Shown here: positions 12,669 to 12,682 of the stretch, one piece after another
Position numbering within the stretch: the stretch's first letter is position 1
How the letters are laid out: every line of letters starts with the position of its first letter
Assembly: GCA_902490245.1 (NCBI GenBank)
Contig: CABUDB010000018.1
Span: 1-12,682, forward strand
DNA length: 12,682 bases
Origin: an uncultured Collinsella sp.
Lineage (GTDB): Bacteria > Actinomycetota > Coriobacteriia > Coriobacteriales > Coriobacteriaceae
Reading direction: 5' to 3'
The notes under the pieces: generated by a model
Seen by the model: the letters and a program-made list of their open reading frames with translations, nothing else
Databases searched by the model: none
What the model was told of the DNA's origin: nothing
Made by a program: the position numbers and the translations under genes

Positions 12669-12682
12669 TTTATCGATTCCAG

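Overview
The window looks like chromosomal DNA of a GC-rich Gram-positive gut actinobacterium of the class Coriobacteriia, most likely Collinsella or a close relative. This is inferred from gene content, strong AGGAGG-type ribosome binding sites, GC-rich codon use and the style of the intergenic hairpins; no marker gene here proves it. I see no IS element, phage gene, CRISPR array or tRNA. Ten protein genes are well supported.

Left part (1-4700): a PPP-type metallophosphoesterase (+) is convergent with a polysaccharide flippase-like membrane protein (-) that starts at TTG. The 315-bp gap between them holds a nested inverted-repeat structure. The flippase is divergent from an L-lactate permease of the LctP family (+).

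Centre (4667-9586, all +): an intergenic cluster of hairpins and a 16-bp perfect palindrome precede an ATP-type phosphoenolpyruvate carboxykinase (pckA). Then come a stand-alone B3/B4 tRNA-editing-like domain protein, a MarR-family regulator, a DegV family protein and a small MGMT-family alkyltransferase domain protein. Lactate uptake and PEPCK side by side fit three-carbon metabolism. MarR next to DegV hints at fatty-acid-linked regulation. Four copies of one hairpin element (arms ccaccacaaagg, loops around GGACAGGTA or GGACAGGCA) punctuate this part. Their orientation alternates, so one inverted pair brackets the B3/B4 gene and another brackets the MGMT gene. The B3/B4 gene also has a clear promoter followed by a long terminator-like hairpin ahead of the start codon, suggesting an attenuated leader or a small RNA.

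Right part (9587-12682, all -): a hairpin-rich non-coding stretch, tryptophanyl-tRNA synthetase (trpS), an undecaprenyl-phosphate sugar-1-phosphate transferase (WecA/TagO family), and at the window edge a structured RNA ending in an intrinsic terminator. That RNA resembles a Gram-positive 6S RNA, an assignment made from memory of the layout.

Most of the window is ordinary housekeeping and metabolic sequence. The most interesting material is intergenic: the paired inverted hairpins, the second hairpin family before pckA, the putative leader RNA and the edge RNA.
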